DNA from: Geosiphon pyriformis
Taxonomy: Eukaryota > Glomeromycota > Glomeromycetes > Archaeosporales > Geosiphonaceae
NCBI GenBank assembly: GCA_016748015.1
Contig: JAAOMT010000135.1
Location: 1,197,582-1,261,581 of the forward strand
DNA: 64,000 bases
Direction of reading: 5' to 3'
Below, piece by piece: positions 1 to 11,215 of the stretch. Position numbers and translations under genes: made by a program. The notes beneath the pieces are model-generated. The model saw only the letters and a list, made by a program, of their open reading frames with translations, had not been told where the DNA came from and made no database searches. Each line of letters begins with the position of its first letter. The first letter of the stretch is position 1.

Positions 1-675
1 GGGGGTAGTGGCCCCCCCAAAACCATTGATTCCTGAAAATAATTTCCTTATGACCTGAGTCTTGGCCGTTGCCAATTTCTCTTCTACAGCCAAAAGATTA
101 ATGTCCAAAGTGAATGATTTTTTCATGGCGACTTCCACTTGAGTTTTAATGATTTTGGGATCCACCTACACCTTATCCAAAGAGAAAAACTTACAGGGGG
201 GAAGAGAGACTTCCTCTTCTTCCTCCATGTTATAATTAATAGAGCCGAGAGGGAAGCTGACAGTCATACTATTATTGAAACACTTGGCTTAAAACGTATT
301 CATCCTGGAATCAGATACTTCTTTACTTTCGGAAGCTTCTCCATCAGTATTCATGCCATTAAACTACCTGACCACACAACCAGACCCACTATTTTTGAGA
401 GTTGCACCACTACTTGAGAGCTTGGTACTACTGGGGAGTTTCTTGATTTTATGACCTGAACCACCACCAACCAAACTAGTGGTCAAAACTCTGGCTGACC
501 TTCTCTTAACACTAGAACCACTCATAATGGCAGCTGGACTGACAACGAAAGAGTTTGTTTCTTGTAAAATGGTGGAAGACAGTATATAAAAAACAGAAAA
601 ACTTCTTTCAAAATTTTGACTCTTTTCCAGAATTTGAGACGAAAGAGAGAAAAAAGTTTTTTTCCTTTTTTTTTT
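1..675 (-). mobile_element. 5' end of a LINE retrotransposon, cut by the window edge
   Basis: Read on the minus strand, a translation starts at the ATG at 523-525 (MSGSSVKRRSARV) and continues through two stop codons to a segment containing KSFTLDINLLAVEEKLATAK near the window edge. The same segment appears, decayed, in the LINE at 48.8-48.9 kb (LDINFLAIKEKSATAK), so both belong to one family. A T/C-rich leader containing a CTTTTTTCTCTC-like stretch lies upstream (about 600-675) and also matches the leader of the 48.25-kb copy. This copy has much higher GC than the surrounding desert and few disruptions, so it is probably young. Only the N-terminal part of the first ORF is visible. The short plus-strand ORF at 139-417 is a shadow. 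Confidence 0.72.
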
Positions 676-2677
676 TTGTAATTTTAATTTAATTATTAAT
701 ACTTTTATTAAAAATATATAAGTAAACTTAATAATATTATGTTTATATTATTAAATATTTAAATTAAAACTAATATTTTTTTTATAAAATATTAAAATCT
801 TTAAATTTTTTTTTATTGCTTTTATAAAATAGCCCAATTATTAATTACAGCCTAAAATACAAAGACTTTAAATAGCCGAAACTTATGCTTTTTTTACATA
901 TAACTAGTTATTCGAGATTATACTATACTATCTAATCATTATTTTTAATCTATTATTAAGTAAATAATGATTAATAATATCAGTTACATAAGTAAAATTT
1001 TTAAATATATATAAATTTATAAAAATAAATAATTAAATACTTATATATTTATTTTAAAATACAATAAAAATTTTTAAATTAATAGATAATATAACTAAAT
1101 TATTATTTAACATATTTTATTTCTTGTAATTTTGTATATTAAAAATTGTGCAATATATATTGTTTAATTTTATTATATAATAAATAATTTATTTTAATTA
1201 TATTTATTATTATTAATAATATTTAAAAATTATTTATTAATTATAAAATTGTTAAAAATATTGCAAATTTTATTAAATTATATATAAATTTTGCAATAAA
1301 ATATTAAAAACAAAGTTTATATTTGTTAATTTATATTAAGTTAATATATTATAATATTAAAATACAATTTTATATTATATATTAATTAAATATTTGCTAT
1401 TAATAAAAATCTACCAGATTACTAAATAAAATATGTTTATAGTTAAATATATTGACTATTAAAATTATTATTTATTTGTTTTGTAATTAGATATTTAATA
1501 AAAAATTTAAATTATTTGTTATTTATAAATATAAATAGTATTTAATTTATAAAAATTTAATATATATACATATTATTAATATTATTAATTATAATTTAAT
1601 CTTTGTATTTATATAAATAAAAACATTAAACATTAAATATAAATTAATTTATTATAAAATAAATTTATAATATTCTATATTAAAATATTAAATAATTATT
1701 AATATTGTGTTTTTTTTTTAAAATAAACATAATATATTTTGCAAAATATCAAGTTATTAAATTATTAAATTATATAATTATATATAATAACTATTTTTTA
1801 TTTTATTAAAATATTATTATTTGTATTTAAATAATTTAATATGCTGTTTAACTTATAATTAAATTTAAATTTATTTTAAATAATGTTTTATTATTAGCAT
1901 TTTGAACAAAAAATAAAATTTGTAAATAATTATATATATAATTAGAAATAATTTTAATAAGTACAATTTTATTTTAAAATAAAAAAACCATATTTCAAAA
2001 TTTATAACTGGTATTTTTATTGTATAAAATATTATAAAAAAAATCATGTTTGTATTATATTGTAATTATTTTATATTATGTTGTAATTATTTTTTTTGTT
2101 TATATATATGAAATAATTCTTGGTTTTATGTTTGATTACATGATTAAAAAAACCATAAAACCAACAATCTTTAAAACTAAGATTAAACTGGTATTATTCT
2201 GTTAAAAAATTATTTAGAATTGATTCTCTAAAAACCAGTTGACATTCTTAAACAAACACAATTTTGGTAAATTCCCAATTTTTTTCTATTTACCAATCAC
2301 CTCAAATAACTTTCAAAATTACAATTTTAGACACTAGATATTGAATAACATTAAAATTTTCGCCATTAGTAATGTCAAATGTTCATTTGTTTAATATCCT
2401 CATTTTAAAATTATTAAAACATTAATAAATAGATAAAAAAATAATTTTATGACTGAGTCTGGATTTCTTTATCATATTTATCTTTTCTATTAACACAATT
2501 TCTGCTTTATCATCTGTAAGTTTTTACCTGTTGGAATTTTCTATAACAGTTTAGATTCTTGACAAAACGGAAAACAGACAAATAAATAAAAACACCAAGT
2601 TATCAGCAGACAAAATTAAAGATCAAAGTGTAGCCTGGGAATGAGAACTCTGTGTCATTTTTTTAATAATTTTTTTT
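676..2677. other. AT-rich gene desert
   Basis: About 2 kb of extremely AT-rich DNA with many TTATTA and TATAAT runs and no open frame of coding character. It is probably decayed transposon sequence, but I could not assign it to a family. The last 300 bases before the carnitine acetyltransferase stop are slightly less AT-rich and probably hold its 3' UTR. Confidence 0.6.
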
Positions 2678-5252
2678 TTAAAGTTTAGCAGAAACTTCTC
2701 GCTTTGCTTGGGCAAGCTCAAATACATCACGCATTTCATCGGCAGCTTCTCTGAGATAATGCCACATTTTGTCATTTTGCAAATGCATCGAGACAATGTT
2801 GAAATTGAGAGTTCGTGAATTGATCATATATGCGATGCCATAACCATCGGGTACCACTTCGCCCCAGCCATACCCATCAAAGTACTCGGACGAGAGTTGT
2901 GAAGTGGAAAGAGTCCAATGTGTAGATATGGCATAGGCAGGATCAGTAAAGATGGACGGCTTAGGTTCCTCCGGTTTTAGAGATAAGCGAAGTCCTGTAA
3001 TTTGTCGAGCATCGAAATAATTAATAAAGCACAGGTTAAAGATGAATATGGTTTGTTGATGAACCTACCAAGTAAATGACGATCACAACCACGGCCTTCA
3101 ACAGCTGCACTCATATATTTGACGTGCGCCTCGATTGCTTGACGACCTAATCCCGCCTTGGTCTCGATCTTGGAATCATTAATAGGGATTAGAATCCTTC
3201 AAATAAATATTTTATAAAACGAAATTGAATGAAATTAAAAAGAAAAATATCATCTAGATTACACACCGATGCATTTGGATCTTCCATAAATTTGACCCAT
3301 TTTACAGAGTCAACAGATGTGGACCGACAAACCTCAGTTCTACCATGAGTGAATTTTCGGGTTTGAGCACTCTCATAAGTAGCCTTGCTTGTCCCGTACA
3401 TTTTATAGTAAGCTAATTGAATCATCATTTGAACATAAGCGTCTGGTGAGAAACCTAATTTCTTGATAACTTCTTTGCCATATCCTTCGTATGACAAAAC
3501 ACGAAGATCATGTTTGGCCACTAGACTATCAAAGTTCTGTTCGGCCGTTCGTATAGCCCCAAAAATTTCCTTATTAATGGTGAATTCCAGTTTTTCGGGC
3601 ATTGGTAAATCTGATCGGACATTTGTAGAGCCATGATCGACTTTATTCTTAGTTAGGACCTCACAAACAGAATGATTCAAACGGCAGGTAGGCATGCCGT
3701 CCATTGATGAATGCTAAAAAAAAAAGAAAAATAGTTTAATCAGCTATTAAAACTAAATTTAATTAATTCAGTGTTAAATAATCTTGGCCTAAATACTGAG
3801 GACGAATAATTGGTATCAAAACCTTATATATATTTAAACTTTTATTCTGTTAAACATACCTCGCCCATGAAGCCGGCCTTTCCATTTTCAAAAACAATAA
3901 ATTGTAATGATTTGTCGTTGAAACGATTACGACCATTACCAACCCAGCATGCTTTACTGATTTCGTCGCGTGTAACTGGACTCGTATCATCCAAACAAAG
4001 CGCAAATGCAGCCGATTCAATCTTTTGCAGTGACTTCTCATTTTTAGGATCAGTCGCTATGAGGGTTTTCCTTACCTTTGATTGGATAAATCACTTTGAT
4101 TGTAAGGAGCCATTGATAAAATTGATATATTAATATGAATAAAACAACAGTCACCTCTGTCCAGATGTCCCGGTTTTCGCACGTAAGAGCACCGATAGCA
4201 GGATCTTTCGAGTAACCAGCCAAATCATAAATCTTACGAATTTGGCTTTCGAGATTCTCAGCTTTTTAGTTTAATTAAACACATCATTAAATTAGAAGAA
4301 AATATTTATGGATTACCTCTCAAGTTCAGCAGTAGATAATTGTTTCCCTTCTCTTATAAATTCCAATGTATAGAATTTATTATTTCGAATAATCACAATA
4401 TGTTCATTAGAATGTGGATCATAGACTTTCTCGAAATCTGATGGTTTGTTAGGGATGCGACATGCATGAAACATGTATTTGTTGGACTCCATATCTAAAG
4501 GTAAACCTTTCGAATATTCAGGTTCTAATTGCTCGCTAAAAAGAGGATATGAGTAATTTTTCCCTAAAGTTGTGAAATCAAAGTCAAAGATTTTGCGAAT
4601 ACTTACTTGATGACCCAATCCCGAAATTGCAAAGCAGCAGTAACAATAGCTGCAGCTCTTGTGGCCGGGTCCTTTCTCAATTTATCATCCTTATACGCGT
4701 AGAAATAACTGACATAAACTACTACGGGATCACGATATCCAAAATAAGCTAAATCATTCCACCAATCTTCCAACCAATTGACAACATCTGGACGGCTTGC
4801 TTTTTCCAATAATCGTTTTTGAAGTTCTTCCCCAATGCCACCAGGTTTCTTGAATTCCTGAACAGCTTTTTTGGTTTCTGCATATTGTTCTGAGGTTATC
4901 AAGGGTTCAACAGATTTAAGGTATAGGTTTAATGTGTCAGCTAAGGCGGGAACCGGGAGACGTGGAAGGGCCTTTTGGTATCTATACATGGGTCCCACTG
5001 AGGTGTCAACAGAGTATGGAGGTTTTACGGAATTTGCTCCTCTAACAGGAGCAGCGGAGAACTTTCTTTGAACCATGTTACTGGTAAATAACTATTTACT
5101 CAAAAGATTTTGAAGGTAAAGGTTGGGTTTCCAGTATTTCTTATTCAGAGCTTTTAAATCACAAGTTAAATAAAAGAAATAATTACCAAGTGTTTTGGCT
5201 GCTTGCGTAAGCTTCGGCCTAGCGGAGAAAACAAGGCAAATCTAAAAGACAT
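2678..5252 (-). CDS. CAT2: Carnitine O-acetyltransferase, mitochondrial/peroxisomal (CAT2-like)
   Basis: Transfers acetyl groups between CoA and carnitine, so that acetyl units can leave peroxisomes and enter mitochondria. I join eight exons: 5252-5187, 5091-4607, 4535-4317, 4245-4155, 4075-3860, 3713-3267, 3168-3069 and 2994-2678. All are in frame and give 646 aa, close to yeast Cat2. Diagnostic residues are the catalytic His in GEHSSMDGM (about residue 360, split exactly by intron 5) and the STS motif of RSTSVDS (about 490). The protein ends in AKL, a peroxisomal PTS1-type tripeptide. Exon 1 encodes a basic, amphipathic leader (MSFRFALFSPLGRSLRK) typical of a mitochondrial presequence. A second Met (MVQRKFS, residue 28) would give a form without it. 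The gene shares a 155-bp upstream region with the divergent Pin4-type gene. The family call is near certain; the exon 1 boundary is inferred. Confidence 0.93.
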
Positions 5253-5406
5253 GCAAATAACTTTTGGTTTGCCAAGCTAAGGATCTATTGAATAGATGGT
5301 GAATCAACATCATGAATCCATGCAAATTAATTTATGCAAGGGCCTGCATAATCTGAAAATTTGAATAAGATCTACAGTAACGGATTTTTGAGTGATTACA
5401 TTAAAA
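5253..5406. promoter_or_regulatory. Shared 154-bp region between divergent genes (candidate bidirectional promoter)
   Basis: The predicted start codons of the carnitine acetyltransferase (-) and the Pin4-type isomerase (+) are only about 154 bp apart, so both promoters and 5' UTRs must lie here or overlap into the genes. I see no clear TATA box. Inferred from gene positions only. Confidence 0.5.
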
Positions 5407-6490
5407 ATGGGTAAAGAAAAAGGTAAAAGTAAACAAAGCGAGGGTAAAACCAAAGCTGGGAAGAAGGCAGTCACTGCAGATGCTACTGGTGAGTGAAATA
5501 TTTGCTTAGGTTTAATTTTAAAGTTTCTTCTCTGAAGGTAAGTTCAAACCCTAATTCCAGAGGAAACTTCGGGAAAAGGTGGAAAGTTGAAAGCTGCCAA
5601 CTCTATAAAGGTCAGTGGAAAGGTTGAGCTTGGGTTAAAGTTCGAAAAGTATTGCAAGGATTTGTTAATTAAGATTGTATAAAAGGTCCGACACATTTTG
5701 TGTGAAAAGCATTCAAAGGTTTGAAAGAAGACATTTGAATTTATAAGTCTGCAAGGCAAAACCTCAGAGCTGATTTGAATGATTCCTAGATTTCCGAGGC
5801 ATTGGAAAAATTGACCCAAGAAAATATGCGATTTGATAAGGGAATTATTTTATATCATATCAACCTAAATTCCTTTTTATTTCAATATTCCGGTGTACTT
5901 TCTAACAAATAGTTCAATAAGACTCCTTTGATCAATCTTTATTGATTTTAATTCTAGGTTGCTGAATTATATAGTGAAGATAAAGCTAAACAAGGAGGTA
6001 ATTTACTGAAATTCCGCTTGACTGCATGTAAAAATGTATATAATTTCTTGAAGCGGTTATTTTTTGATCTAGGAAATTTGGGATGGATGACGCGAGGGTC
6101 AATGGTTGGTGAATTCCAAGACGCAGCATTCGCCTTGCAACCAAGTACATTAGGTATTTTATATTCTAAATTTTAACGATATTAAGCTTAGTTCAGCTTT
6201 TTTTATGGAAAAATTTATTGAATTTCTTTCAACACAGACAGTCCAATATTTACCGACCCACCAGTAAGTTATTGAAATCCATGTCTCTTTTCCCCCTGAA
6301 AGATTTACAAATTTTAATTTTTTAGATAAAGACAAAGCATGGATACCATATAATAATGGTGGTAAGTTGTTACATGTCCCCATTGGGAGTTTATCCTCTT
6401 TGGTGGTTGTTTTTGTTGTAGTTGTTGTTGTTGTTGTTGTTAATATATTCCCTAATGCCACTCTATTTCCAACAGGAGGGTAGAAAATAA
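5407..6490 (+). CDS. PIN4: Parvulin-type peptidyl-prolyl isomerase Pin4/Par14
   Basis: Small parvulin that isomerises X-Pro bonds; family members act in the nucleus and nucleolus (ribosome biogenesis, chromatin). Nine exons join in frame: 5407-5488, 5561-5610, 5686-5718, 5790-5840, 5958-5997, 6073-6153, 6238-6263, 6326-6361 and 6476-6490. They give 137 aa, against about 131 for human Par14. Residues 1-40 are a Lys/Gly-rich basic leader ([16 protein letters not shown]), as in Par14, probably DNA- or RNA-binding. The parvulin domain follows: [41 protein letters not shown], then [14 protein letters not shown] at the C terminus. There is no WW domain, which separates it from Pin1. Odd point: the donor after exon 4 reads AAG/GGAATT, with no GT or in-frame GC, although the protein homology requires a splice there. 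Confidence 0.92.
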
Positions 6491-7066
6491 GTGATTCGTT
6501 ATATTGTGGAAATATATTTCTTTTTTACCATCCTGTTTATAGCACCAAGATATTATAATATTTGGTCAGAATAAATTTCGATGATTGTTTTCAATTGAAT
6601 TCTTGGAACCTTATTAGATTAATGGGATTTCCTTCAATTTTAATGGACCCAAATTATTAAATTGAGCTCAGTTTTTTTGGAATCTCAATAGTAATTTCAA
6701 AGAGCCATGGCATTATATTTATTAATGGCAATTTATAAAAATCCTATAAAAATCCAAATGTGCTCGCTAAGGTCAATTGGTGAGATACGATTAAATATAT
6801 TCCAAAGTAAACTTGATCATTTTCGAGTCGGTACAATTATTTTTCAACATGGATTACCCGCTCGTGCAACTATTGTGAAATTCATTTGTTTGTGGAGCTC
6901 CACAACGTGTAGCAGGAAGTTATTACAACAGATGTAACTCTAGTTAATAGTAATTCGATTCAACCTCTTTCCTCCCAACTCGTAAATTAACATTCTCTAA
7001 TTTTACCCACCCATTTTTAAAATTCCACACAAACTTCGTTTTTGATAATAAATTCATTTAATAGTC
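6491..7066. other. Intergenic region
   Basis: 576 bp between the Pin4-type and VanZ-like genes. The open frame at 6707-6937 has no recognisable family and no coding texture, so I treat it as chance. Presumably 3' UTR and promoter sequence. Confidence 0.5.
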
Positions 7067-7830
7067 ATGATTTTGCGTTTTATGCCCTTTCTTTTAACCC
7101 TCCTCTTATTGATAATTCTCTCATATCTTGGTTTCGCACCTAATCTCAAAATAAAAATTTGGGATAAAGTACTGCATTTTTCTGGGTTTGCTATATTAAC
7201 ATTTGTGGTATATTTCTTATGGGGTATTAAGTTTTGGATGTGGTTTTTCAACTTGGGGGATAAATTTTTGGGTATAGTAGTAAATCAACTAGGTGTTCAT
7301 AAGTTCAATACACGAAAAGTCTTAAGTGGGATATCAGAAAGCTTGCAGGGAGAAATTTTTATTGAAAATGAAGTTGAGTTACTGATGCTAGAGAATGACA
7401 TAGAAAATGAAGATTTTAGCTTTTCTCAAGCAATTGGGAGTTTAAAAGCCGAAAATGAAGGTATTAGAACGGAATGGAAAAATATTACGTTAACTGGGGG
7501 CCTCATGTTTAGTGTCTCGGTTTTTAGTGAGGCTGTTCAAGGGATGTTACCAGTATGTTTTGAGTTTTTCGGGTAGAGACTTTATCTATTTCAAAACATG
7601 ATTTAACTTTGTAATTCATTTTAGTATAAAAAATTTGATTCATACGATATTCTGGTGAGTTAATTTAATTTCTTAATTGAGTTTTATATTTTTAACTTCA
7701 TTTTCTCAACATAATCCCTGATTTCTGAATTCAGGCAAATTTGCTAGGAACAATCATTGGTCTTTGGATTGCTGTTTCTTGCCAGTGGCTATATCGTAGG
7801 CTGATTATCCAAAAAGGTATAACCTTCTGA
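7067..7830 (+). CDS. VanZ-like domain membrane protein
   Basis: Polytopic membrane protein of the VanZ-like family. The family is named after a bacterial teicoplanin-resistance protein, but eukaryotic members have no established function. Three exons, 7067-7552, 7625-7654 and 7735-7830, join in frame to 203 aa. Four hydrophobic segments are visible: about residues 5-25, 40-58, 143-162 and 174-192. Family signatures are DKVLHFSGFA before TM2, SEAVQGMLPYKKFDSYDI after TM3, and NLLGTIIGLW in TM4. The loop between TM2 and TM3 is unusually long (about 80 residues) and acidic (ENEVELLMLENDIENED), so it may be a cytosolic insertion specific to this lineage. The Met at 7067 begins TM1 directly. The domain call is firm; the function is unknown. 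Confidence 0.82.
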
Positions 7831-9076
7831 TAGGGATCAGTTTTGTTAAAAAATTATCAAATCCAAGAAATAATTGTAAGAGAAATTGAACAAAATTATC
7901 AAATATACATTAAAGTGGTGTAATTGCAACAAATTTTTTTTATAAGATTGATAATTAAATTTTGAACGAAACCCTTGATACCAGATTTTCAACTTGTAAA
8001 GTAACTCATTCTTTTTGTTTAATTCAAATTTGAACCGAAATCACTTTACACACGTTATAAAAACCCATAATCACAAGTTTCAGATATTTTATATTTAGAA
8101 AAATTGGATTCCATTCCAAGAGGCGATTATTCTTTTGGATTTTCATAACAACCACTCATGATTAAAGAATATAAAGTAAGAAATCCTGGAATGAATGGGA
8201 ATGAGGATGGTGAGAGAGAACTTAATTGTATTGTCAACCGACCTGCTTTCGTCAGTTTTCCAATACAAAATTATGTATAATAAACTTTCAAGATCTTTTA
8301 AATTTGTTTACTAATCTTGTAAACTACTTTTATTTTGGTTTATTCTTGTCAATTTTTTTATACTTGAGTTTTTTGAGATTATTGCTATTACATGTATTTA
8401 TATCACGTTGTTGAATTTGGGACCATTTTTCTTCAAATTTGAAACTATGTAATTTTGAATTGTTTTTTTATTTGCGAGCAACTGATTAGATATTTGGGTT
8501 GATTGAGAAAGAATTTTTTATTGATAAAAAGTGAACGATTGAGAAGAATGAGGAATGACGAAGAAACTAGAATCAATGAGGCAAAGTAAAGCCCTAATGT
8601 TATGATGTCAAGAAAACCCAAATAAGTGTCAATTGATTTTGGCTATGATAAAGTAAAATTGTATGGATGTGAAAAAAAAAAAAGTTTACGAGTACAATTG
8701 AAATTAGAATGCCCAAATTCTTTTGGTTTTATCAATGGGAAAAGGTCACCAAAGACAAAGTTAAGAACTATAAAATTTGTCGCTTTCTAAATTAGATAAA
8801 TTGATTGATTCAAGAGGTAAGAATGACATCATCTTTTAACGAGTAATTGATCAATGAAACGGGATCAGCTGAAAGTTTAAAAAACCTTGGGGTAGTCATT
8901 TTTTAAAGAAAGGACTTCAGTAGCGTGCCAACTTTTTTATTTTGCCTCCCCAGAAACAGAAACCATCATAGTATTTTTGCTGTAAAACACTGAACCTCTT
9001 CTGTTAACTTCTTTCCACGATAAGTCTTGTATAAGCCAGCCAGCCAGCCAGCCACCCATCCATCCCTTTCAAGAGA
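7831..9076. other. Intergenic region upstream of the small heat-shock gene
   Basis: 1.25 kb with no recognisable coding sequence; the frame at 8226-8414 looks random. Just upstream of the HSP20 start, at about 9033-9056, is a short run of CCAG units (four or five) followed by CCACCCATCCATCC, a local C-rich patch that could be promoter or 5' UTR. Confidence 0.5.
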
Positions 9077-9913
9077 ATGGCTAGAGGAAGTAGAGATTTG
9101 GAAATAGAATGGAATCGTGATTGGGTCCCTGATACTGACGCGTGAGTGTAAGGGTGGGGCTTCGTGTATGAAGGGGGAAGATCAAGATTAATTGGAAAAT
9201 TTTATTTTTCAGAGAGACAAGCTAACAATTTTTCTTAAGAAAGCTTAAACATTTTTTACACCTTTTTAGGTATCTTGTTGAGGATGTTTTTATTGTTAAG
9301 TGTGACTTGCCGGTGAGTAGCACTTTTTAAGTTGTTAAAATCTTTTCGTTATAAATCCTTACCCAGTAATTCTTTTCAAACCCCTCCCCTCCCCCCCTCC
9401 CCCCATTTTCTCTTTAAGGGTTTGGCCAAAGAAGACGTGAGTTGCGAAAAACAAATTTCATTTTCTGAATCTGAATTGATTCCACAACTTGAACTTCCTT
9501 TTATTATTTATGTTATTAGCTTCACCTGAAATTGAATAGCAAGGGAAATCTGGTGCTTAGCGGTCAACGTAATCGCGACAACAAGTTTGAAGGCAATCAA
9601 TGCGTGTGTAGTGAGCGTAGATATGGACGATTCTGTCGCGAGTATTTATATATTCCATGCAACTTACAACTCTAATTTTAATGATATTAAAAATTTTGTC
9701 TATTAATTTCGACTAGAATTCCAGTGCCGACTAATGCCGACATCGAAAAGATGCGGGCCAAATTTGAGGAAGGTGTTCTATACATTGAGGTGAAGTAATC
9801 ATAAGCTTATAAGTTACACATTGAAACATGTTCTTCTGAAACAACCATCAAACTGTTCTTTGTTTTAGGTTCCCCAAAAATGGGTAGAAACTTACCGTAT
9901 CGAAATTACTTAA
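9077..9913 (+). CDS. Small heat-shock protein, HSP20/alpha-crystallin family
   Basis: ATP-independent holdase chaperone that keeps unfolding proteins soluble, normally as oligomers. Six exons, 9077-9141, 9270-9312, 9419-9436, 9520-9641, 9717-9789 and 9869-9913, join in frame to 121 aa. The alpha-crystallin domain fills most of the protein: YLVEDVFIVKCDLPGLAKED (strands 2-3), LKLNSKGNLVLSGQR, then SERRYGRFCREIPVPTNAD and AKFEEGVLYIEVP, where plant and fungal HSP20s usually have an ERxxGxFxRxxxLP and NGVLTIxxPK pattern. The N-terminal arm is short (about 20 residues) and the tail ends YRIEIT; this resembles but does not match the I-x-I tail motif. A small exon (18 bp) encodes GLAKED. One Cys pair (QCVCSE) within the core is unusual. 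Confidence 0.82.
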
Positions 9914-11215
9914 GTCGTGGATATTAAAGCTTCTCCATTCTATTCCTTTTGATGAGCAACACAATCATATTTCATTATTTTCTGAACAAAATCAAACTTA
10001 TAACAAAGATATAAATTGGGTGCTGGAAATTATTTCAGCCTTTGTGTGTAAATTAAAGTTTGAATTCTGTCCCAAATTCATCTGTGAATTGGATAGGTTA
10101 AAATCATTTCTGCTTCATTTCCAAAAAAGTAAAAATTTTCCAAAATTTACATGCACAACCAAGAAGATCAAATTCGGATTTCACGAGGCTCGAAATGGCG
10201 GACAAAAGTCTAATCGTCTCAACTTTTGAATGCAAAGGAACGATCCATGGAATTTGTGCTCATATCAAGCATAGTGATAGACAAAGAGAAATGATACGGT
10301 AAAAAAACAATGAATTTTGAGTACTTTATTGTGAAAAATTCTAGCTTTTTAAGGCTTACTTTAAATGATTCCTGATATTACATGTACATACACATATATT
10401 TGAGCAATTAGATTCACCATCAAAGTCATAAATTAATAAATTAATAACTTTTGCAATGCTAAAAATATTTTTTAGATTAATTTCTTGTGTATCCTAAAAC
10501 TGCTGCTTTTTACCACAGAAATCATGATTTTTTTGGATTCCACACAGTGTAGCAGCTCTTGTTCCATTTTTATGGACTTTATCATGACAAAAATGTATTT
10601 TTTTAATATCAAACGATTAAGCTTAACAAAAACTTTTTCTAATTTTAGAAATGAGAAGTTTCTTTGTAAGAATATTTATTATCAAGAAAACATTTTACAC
10701 ATACTCAATTTTGATTTTTTCTAATTAGACTTGCACAATGATGGTAACATGTTGATCAATCCCCTCTTCCCTTCTGTTCTTTCTTTTTATTGTGCTACCA
10801 ATTTTTATTGCTTTATTCCCTTTGAAACAAACGTATGCCACGCTCCTTTTCGCGTGCATCCATCCTCGAATTTGTATTAATATATGTATATAAATATAAA
10901 AGAAACGGTCAAATTTCTCGGTTTTAGTAAATTCAGGCTAGTTTTCTTCTTAATTTTTTATTTTTTTTGTTAGCGGGAGGTTTTTTCCGTTTCTCTTGTA
11001 AATTTCTCAGCTGGACTGGTCTCATTCAAATTGAAAATTTTATACTTTTCAATTTATTTAAATTTTTTATTGATTTACTCTTTTCGACTTCGAATCCCAA
11101 TAATTTCATTTCATTTCATTTTCCGGGGTACTTTTTGATCAGAAAACTATATCTTTGAAATTTTGTCCCAAACGAATTCTGAAATCTACTATCAACATTT
11201 AAAAAATTCCATAAA
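9914..11215. other. Intergenic region
   Basis: 1.3 kb between HSP20 and the cupredoxin gene. Several short open frames (10020-10229, 10485-10724, 10967-11158) lack family signatures, introns or coding composition, and I do not support them as genes. A TATATGTATATAAATATAAAAG stretch near 10880-10900 is about 320 bp upstream of the cupredoxin ATG and could be a TATA element, but such runs are common here. Confidence 0.45.

Noticed and set aside
6707-6937. 76-codon plus-strand ORF between the Pin4-type and VanZ-like genes
   Set aside because: No family motif and composition like intergenic DNA; probably chance.
8226-8414. 62-codon hydrophobic plus-strand ORF
   Set aside because: Leu/Phe-rich only because of T-rich DNA; no conserved pattern and no intron logic.
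10485-10724. 79-codon plus-strand ORF upstream of the cupredoxin gene
   Set aside because: No recognisable domain; residue use follows AT-rich background.
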